This document shows positions 5,573-9,401 of a DNA stretch of 9,401 bases, piece after piece. Under the pieces are notes generated by a model that was given only the letters and a program-made list of their open reading frames with translations, was not told the DNA's origin and made no database searches. Position 1 is the stretch's first letter. Every line of letters starts with the position of its first letter. The stretch is from an uncultured Flavobacteriales bacterium (GTDB lineage: Bacteria; Bacteroidota; Bacteroidia; Flavobacteriales; Crocinitomicaceae): NCBI GenBank assembly GCA_946479125.1, contig CAMLET010000092.1, positions 1-9,401 of the forward strand, written 5' to 3'. Made by a program: the position numbers and the translations under genes.

Positions 5573-7354
5573 TTACTTGCGAACAACCAATTTAGTTGTA
5601 GCAGAAGAATTGTTTGAAGTAACAGTAACGCTGTACATTCCAGCTGCGAAAGCCGAAGTGTTGATCTCAGCTGTTCCAGTTGTAGTATTCATTGTACTTA
5701 CTACTTTACCAGAAAGATCAGTAACAACTACTACTGCCTCAGCTCCGTTTGCTTCGAAAGAAACGATAGTTTTGTCAGAAGCAGGGTTAGGATAAACGCT
5801 CATTGAAGTAGCAAGCGTGTTATCTGTAACTGATAATGTTGGGTTAAAGTTCATACGAACCATTGGCGTTGAAGTAGAGTAGAACCATTGTGCAGAAACA
5901 TCACCACCATTTCCATCGTAGAAGAAAGTAGTTTGAGGCTCAGAAACACCTGCAGATCCAAGAACTAGGTCGTTATCAGCACCACCAGAACCGTAAGAAC
6001 CAGCAACCAATACATAAGAAGAACCAGCAGTTAATGGAATAGGAGAGTTGAACAAGATTGTGTTCAATGCTCCAACTGTAATTGCAGCTGGATCAGTCCC
6101 ATCAACGTAAGTAAAGTTACCATCAGTAACGTCGTAAAGAGCAATGTAAGCTTCAGTACCAGCAACAGTTGTTGAACCTACCCAAACGTCAGCAGCTTTC
6201 AAAGTTGCGTCAGTAACGATATCAAAAACGTTCCCCATTTCGTATCCTTCACCTTGGTTGTAAGAACCAGCCAATACAGTTCCCATATCACGAGCGTAGA
6301 TATAGTTGTTTGTAGCGAAAGACAAAGCAGTGTAAGCATTGTCAGTTGGACTTGCATCCAAAGCACTTGAAGTAATACCTGCCGTTACAGCGTAAGTTGC
6401 AGCTGTAGCACCCGGAGTGAATACTGCTGTAGCATCCAAAGTATCAATTTGGTTTGGAGTCAAAATTCCTGCAGCACTTGCAGACATGTAAGCAGCAGAA
6501 GGGATCGCAACGTTGAATACACAATCGTTTTGAGTTAATGCTCCGATGTTTTGTACAGATCCACCGAAAGTAATGTCAGCGATTTGTGCAAGTGGTGTTT
6601 GGTAGTAAGGAAGTCTTACACCCCAGTTTCCTGTAGCACCCCAGTACATTCCGTTGATTGCTAAATCGTAATCTTCAGTTTCGAAAATTTCGATATCATC
6701 AACTGCCCAGAACCAATCGTAGTTTCCAACATAACGGAAACCAATTCGTACGTCTGGTTGATTTGCAGCAACAGATGAAATGTTAATTTGAACCATTCCA
6801 GGATTTGGAGTGTTCGTATTCGTTGCCATTGAAGTGTTTACTTCAAAATCTGTCCATGTAGCACCACCATCACCGGAAACTACAACGTAGTATGTTTCGT
6901 TGTAATGACGAGTTGTTTGTTGAAACTTCATTGAAACGTTCGGACGTGTTGAACAATCAATGTTCGCAGAAGTAACAATCGTAGCATTTTGAGTTTGACC
7001 AGAACCAGCAGCATCAGAATCGATGATTGCATAACCGTTAGCTACAGATGAAAATGCAGCAGGGTTTAAAGCCGCAACCGGCGCAGCACTTGCGTTAGTT
7101 GTGATCATCCAGTTTGATGAACCAGCTGAGTGAGGAGGAACCCCACCTGTACCAGCGTTAGCCATAGTCCAATCACTTGGAGTTGAAAAGTCATTCGTGT
7201 AAAAAGGAATTGCTTTCTCGTGAGCAATCTGCGTTTTTGACGAAACTTCAGAAATGTTTAATGTTTTGTGTACTGGTTTTGTTGATCCAGCTGTTTGAGC
7301 AGATGCAACCGTAGCACATACTAGTGCCATCGCACCTAAGTAGTATTTTTTCAT
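5573..7354 (-). CDS. Secreted T9SS cargo protein with adhesin-like domain, 593 aa
   Basis: The product enters the periplasm through Sec (signal peptide 1-19, cleaved ASA|Q) and should then cross the outer membrane by the type IX system. The C-terminal sorting domain of about 75 residues (519-593) has the diagnostic parts: SVYPNPASD at the start, VVVVTDLSGKVV, FAAGMYSVTVTS and the end KLVVRK. Residues about 45-225 look like a cleaved-adhesin/MAM-type jelly roll: NDFSTPSDWTMAN at the beginning, YYVVVSGDGGATW in the middle, and WFWAVDDIEIFE (214-225) at the end. Residues about 230-510 are Thr/Ala/Gly-rich beta segments of unknown fold. No catalytic motif is seen, so an adhesin or surface-layer role is inferred rather than a protease. 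It has its own promoter candidate and a strong terminator, so it is probably monocistronic. Confidence 0.93.
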   Translation of the reverse strand: MKKYYLGAMALVCATVASAQTAGSTKPVHKTLNISEVSSKTQIAHEKAIPFYTNDFSTPSDWTMANAGTGGVPPHSAGSSNWMITTNASAAPVAALNPAAFSSVANGYAIIDSDAAGSGQTQNATIVTSANIDCSTRPNVSMKFQQTTRHYNETYYVVVSGDGGATWTDFEVNTSMATNTNTPNPGMVQINISSVAANQPDVRIGFRYVGNYDWFWAVDDIEIFETEDYDLAINGMYWGATGNWGVRLPYYQTPLAQIADITFGGSVQNIGALTQNDCVFNVAIPSAAYMSASAAGILTPNQIDTLDATAVFTPGATAATYAVTAGITSSALDASPTDNAYTALSFATNNYIYARDMGTVLAGSYNQGEGYEMGNVFDIVTDATLKAADVWVGSTTVAGTEAYIALYDVTDGNFTYVDGTDPAAITVGALNTILFNSPIPLTAGSSYVLVAGSYGSGGADNDLVLGSAGVSEPQTTFFYDGNGGDVSAQWFYSTSTPMVRMNFNPTLSVTDNTLATSMSVYPNPASDKTIVSFEANGAEAVVVVTDLSGKVVSTMNTTTGTAEINTSAFAAGMYSVTVTSNNSSATTKLVVRK

Positions 7355-7374
7355 AATAAATATTAAAGACTGTC

Positions 7375-7406
7375 GAAAGATAGTGATTCTCTATGCTTTT
7401 GCCAAA
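7375..7406 (-). promoter_or_regulatory. Candidate promoter of the T9SS cargo gene
   Basis: On the minus strand TTTG (7406-7403) is followed after 20 nt by TATCTTTC (7382-7375), which differs from TAnnTTTG only in the last base. The ATG at 7354 lies 20 bp downstream, giving a leader of about 15 nt without a Shine-Dalgarno sequence. Confidence 0.55.
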
Positions 7407-7454
7407 AAAAGATTTGTAAAATTCTCATCACAAAGACGTATACTGAACTCTTTT

Positions 7455-7540
7455 CCCACAGATGCACAGATATTAAGGTGCCTACCGGACACCTTTTAGA
7501 GTAACATAAAGCCATGAAGAATCTGCGTTGTCTGCGTGGG
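7455..7540. repeat. Structured intergenic repeat element with nested hairpin
   Basis: CCCACAGATGCACAGAT (7455-7471) at one end is an imperfect inverted match of ATCTGCGTTGTCTGCGTGGG (7521-7540) at the other. Between them is a hairpin, AAGGTG (7475-7480) with CACCTT (7490-7495), extended by CC/GG past a bulge. The right end has TCTGCGT twice in tandem (7522, 7531). It lies between the LuxE-like gene stop (7569) and the T9SS cargo promoter. The hairpin could help end the LuxE-like transcript, but no clear U tract follows on the minus strand. Confidence 0.5.
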
Positions 7541-7568
7541 TAAATTCAATAGGTTTTCGGTGTTTAAA

Positions 7569-8540
7569 TCATTCCACCAGTAAGTTACATCCTCGCATCT
7601 CTGAATGATCCATTCTTCCCATCAAGCGGAGTTTGCCATCGTAATTCCTGCCCAGATCCTGAGTTTCTATAAAGGAACAACTATAAATGTTTGCTAAGTC
7701 TATAATGGAAACAACTCCTGTTTTATTTTCTGAGACACTGTATTCCAGCGGATCGTTCACCTCTCTTAATCTGAATTTCATCCAAGCTGGAAAGGAAAAC
7801 AATTCGTCCTTATCGGAATATGCCTGAGAAAGTAATTCACACATCCCGTATTCTGAGGAAATGTATTCGGTTTTGAATGCTTTGTTTAAAGTTGAGTGCA
7901 ATTCAGTTTTACTCATTTCCTTTCTTCTGCCTTTCATTCCGCCCGTTTCAATAATGGTAATGTCATGAAGGTCCGGATTCAATTCCGCCAGATCAAGAAG
8001 CGCATAACTCACACCGAACAAAACAATCTTTCTTCCTGTTCTTCTTGCTTTTTCAATAGCTGAAATCAAACTCTCTAAACTTTCCAGATAATACCCCGAA
8101 AGTTCATGCTTGCTTTCGTTGATGAGTTTGTCTACCATGTAAACCAAGCTCGATTCACCTTGTTCAACATAAGAAGGAAGGAGTGCAAAAATGATTAAGT
8201 CTTCCAGTTTTCCTGCAAATTTCTCAAATGTTGGCAGAAACGATTGCTCGTAAACAGAAGTATCGGCAACAAAATGCTGACTTCTTTCGCCACCAGTTCC
8301 ACTACTTTTGAATAAAACCTGATGCGCTTTGTTTTCAGCAATTATCTTTCTGGTTTTAAAAAAGGAAATGGGCAGAAATGGAATTTCGGTGAAATGTGTT
8401 GGTTTCGGTTTGTTTAAGGTGTCGACATATTCTCTGTAAACAGCGGTATTCTGGTACTGGAATTCAAAAACTTCGAGTGCACATGAGTTGAATTCGTCTT
8501 CATTCTGAATCGAAAAAATACGTTGAACCAATTCTTTCAT
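7569..8540 (-). CDS. LuxE/PaaK-type acyl-activating enzyme (acyl-protein synthetase-like), 323 aa
   Basis: This belongs to the ANL adenylate-forming superfamily, LuxE-like branch (Acyl-protein synthetase, LuxE). Visible motifs are: the Ser/Gly/Thr-rich phosphate loop FKSSGTGGERS (77-87); IIETGGMKGRRKE (196-208); SSEYGMCELLSQAY (228-241), where ANL enzymes have their adenine-binding and Glu motif; TQDLGR (293-298) with the Asp that holds the ribose; and GRMDHSEMRGC (308-318). LuxE itself activates a fatty acid as acyl-AMP and passes it to a Cys near its C-terminus; Cys318, six residues from the end, sits where that Cys would be expected. No other lux genes are present, so light production is not implied; activation or transfer of an acyl chain is the inference. 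Its ATG follows the TAG of the kinase gene with no base between, so the two are probably translationally coupled. Confidence 0.85.
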   Translation of the reverse strand: MKELVQRIFSIQNEDEFNSCALEVFEFQYQNTAVYREYVDTLNKPKPTHFTEIPFLPISFFKTRKIIAENKAHQVLFKSSGTGGERSQHFVADTSVYEQSFLPTFEKFAGKLEDLIIFALLPSYVEQGESSLVYMVDKLINESKHELSGYYLESLESLISAIEKARRTGRKIVLFGVSYALLDLAELNPDLHDITIIETGGMKGRRKEMSKTELHSTLNKAFKTEYISSEYGMCELLSQAYSDKDELFSFPAWMKFRLREVNDPLEYSVSENKTGVVSIIDLANIYSCSFIETQDLGRNYDGKLRLMGRMDHSEMRGCNLLVE

Positions 8541-9308
8541 CTAGCTTTCTATTAATGGAAGTTGAATGGTGAAAGAGGAGCCTTTACCAACGCTGCTTTT
8601 CAATGAAACTTTTCCGCCGTGTTGTTCAACGATCAATTTCACATAGAAAAGACCAAGACCAAAACCTTTGATATTGTGTACGTTTCCTGTTGGAACGCGG
8701 TAAAACTTGTCGAAAATGAATTTGTAATCTTCACGTTTGATTCCAATACCGTTATCAGTAATGGAAATATAGAACCAGTTGTTGTCGTTTTTAGTTTGAA
8801 TAGAAATCTCAGGAGTGACTTCACAGTATTTCACCGCATTGTCGATCAAGTTGTAAATGACGTTGGTGATGTGTACCTGATCTACATGGATTCTGCATTT
8901 TGTAGCATTCAACTCCATGTTAATGTTTCCACCCAATTCGGTTTGATTTAGATCGAAACTTTCTTTAGCGTCAACCAATAACTCATGAATGTCGCAAAGG
9001 TCTTTCTTCAGGGTAATTTCGTGCTTGTCAAGCTTGGCAACGTTTAATACGCGTTCTACCTGACCTTCTAAGCGCTTGTTTTCCTTGTAAATAATTTCGG
9101 CATAACGCTTCAATTTGTCAGGATCTTCGGTGAAATCACCACGAAGCAATAATTCGCTGGATAAACCGATTGTAGAAATAGGTGTTTTCAGCTCGTGCGT
9201 CATGTTGTTAATGAAATCGTTTTTGATCTCTGATAAACGTTTCTGACGAAGGATGACAATAATCGCAAATGCGAAGAAGAACATTACCACCACAATAATG
9301 GTTGCCAA
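8541..9308 (-). CDS. Sensor histidine kinase, membrane anchor plus kinase core
   Basis: The segment encodes one transmembrane helix (about residues 2-20, counted from TTG at 9308) and a complete transmitter. It has an H-box NDFINNMTHELKTPI with phospho-acceptor His38; a dimerisation helix to about 95; an N-box NVIYNLIDNAVKY (149-161); G1 DNGIGI (185-190); F-box FDKFYRVP (199-206); and G2 GFGLGL (215-220). It should autophosphorylate with ATP and pass phosphate to a response regulator, none of which is in the window. The start is uncertain: TTG at 9308 and ATG at 9284 both lie within the membrane helix, and the same frame stays open and kinase-like upstream to a TAA at 9351-9353. The natural gene probably begins outside the window with an extracytoplasmic sensor part. 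The stop abuts the LuxE-like start. Confidence 0.85.
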   Translation of the reverse strand: MATIIVVVMFFFAFAIIVILRQKRLSEIKNDFINNMTHELKTPISTIGLSSELLLRGDFTEDPDKLKRYAEIIYKENKRLEGQVERVLNVAKLDKHEITLKKDLCDIHELLVDAKESFDLNQTELGGNINMELNATKCRIHVDQVHITNVIYNLIDNAVKYCEVTPEISIQTKNDNNWFYISITDNGIGIKREDYKFIFDKFYRVPTGNVHNIKGFGLGLFYVKLIVEQHGGKVSLKSSVGKGSSFTIQLPLIES

Positions 9309-9401
9309 ATACCACCATGGAGAAGAATCGAGAGCAACAGTTGCAACGTGTTAGATCTTTACTTCCGGAAAAAGTACCGTGAAATAATCGCCGTCTAGTA
9401 T
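9309..9401 (-). pseudogene. Upstream part of the kinase reading frame, interrupted by TAA
   Basis: In the frame of the kinase, the codons upstream of 9308 read HVATVALDSSPWWYL directly into the membrane helix. Beyond a TAA at 9351-9353 they continue to the edge as ILDGDYFTVLFPEVKI. Both halves look like the end of a sensor domain leading into a membrane segment. Either the kinase is broken here by a nonsense change, the base is an error, or the kinase really starts downstream as a short form and the upstream similarity is chance. Confidence 0.5.

Noticed and set aside
5466..5795. Plus-strand open frame over the T9SS gene end
   Set aside because: It covers the CTATGT repeat, the terminator and the sorting-domain coding region of the opposite strand; there is no protein-like signal of its own.
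7569..8540. Bioluminescence (lux) gene cluster
   Set aside because: Only a LuxE-like enzyme is present; no LuxA, LuxB, LuxC or LuxD relative lies in the window.
8639..8951. Open frames of 61 and 110 codons inside the kinase gene
   Set aside because: They are shadows of the kinase ATPase domain in other frames.

Overview
The window looks like chromosomal DNA of a member of the Bacteroidota, most likely order Flavobacteriales. The reasons are: a large secreted protein with a type IX secretion (T9SS) C-terminal sorting domain; a lipoprotein with an SCKKDE-type start; MORN_2/YwqK-type secreted repeat proteins; A/T-rich gene leaders mostly without Shine-Dalgarno sequences; and several promoter candidates of the Bacteroidota type (TTTG about 20 nt upstream of TAnnTTTG). 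The genus cannot be fixed from the sequence alone.

Layout from left to right. Positions 1-1451 (minus strand) hold two tandem, clearly paralogous secreted YwqK/MORN_2 repeat proteins; the second runs off the left edge and starts with TTG. A 258-bp divergent spacer precedes metK (plus strand, 1710-2990), which ends at a strong and apparently bidirectional terminator followed by a 53-bp palindromic repeat. From there to the right edge every gene is on the minus strand: a small lipoprotein (3111-3587), fabD (3649-4542), a small predicted outer-membrane barrel protein (4636-5220), a 593-residue T9SS cargo protein with an adhesin-like domain (5573-7354), a LuxE/PaaK-type acyl-activating enzyme (7569-8540), and a sensor histidine kinase (8541 to beyond the edge).

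metK (S-adenosylmethionine synthesis) and fabD (fatty-acid initiation) are housekeeping genes. The rest is envelope or secretion biology of unknown detail. The kinase and the LuxE-like gene abut exactly (TAG then ATG) and must be one transcription unit; the other genes appear to be separate units with their own promoters or terminators.

I did not find a defence island, CRISPR array, tRNA, rRNA or insertion sequence. The most interesting points are: an in-frame stop codon between the predicted sensor part and the transmembrane segment of the kinase; the kinase/LuxE-like pairing without a visible response regulator; a 12-bp perfect dyad over the predicted transcription start of the barrel-protein gene; and a set of structured intergenic repeats (3049-3101, 4582-4608 with 5464-5496, 5404-5460, 7455-7540) that look like dispersed genomic elements.
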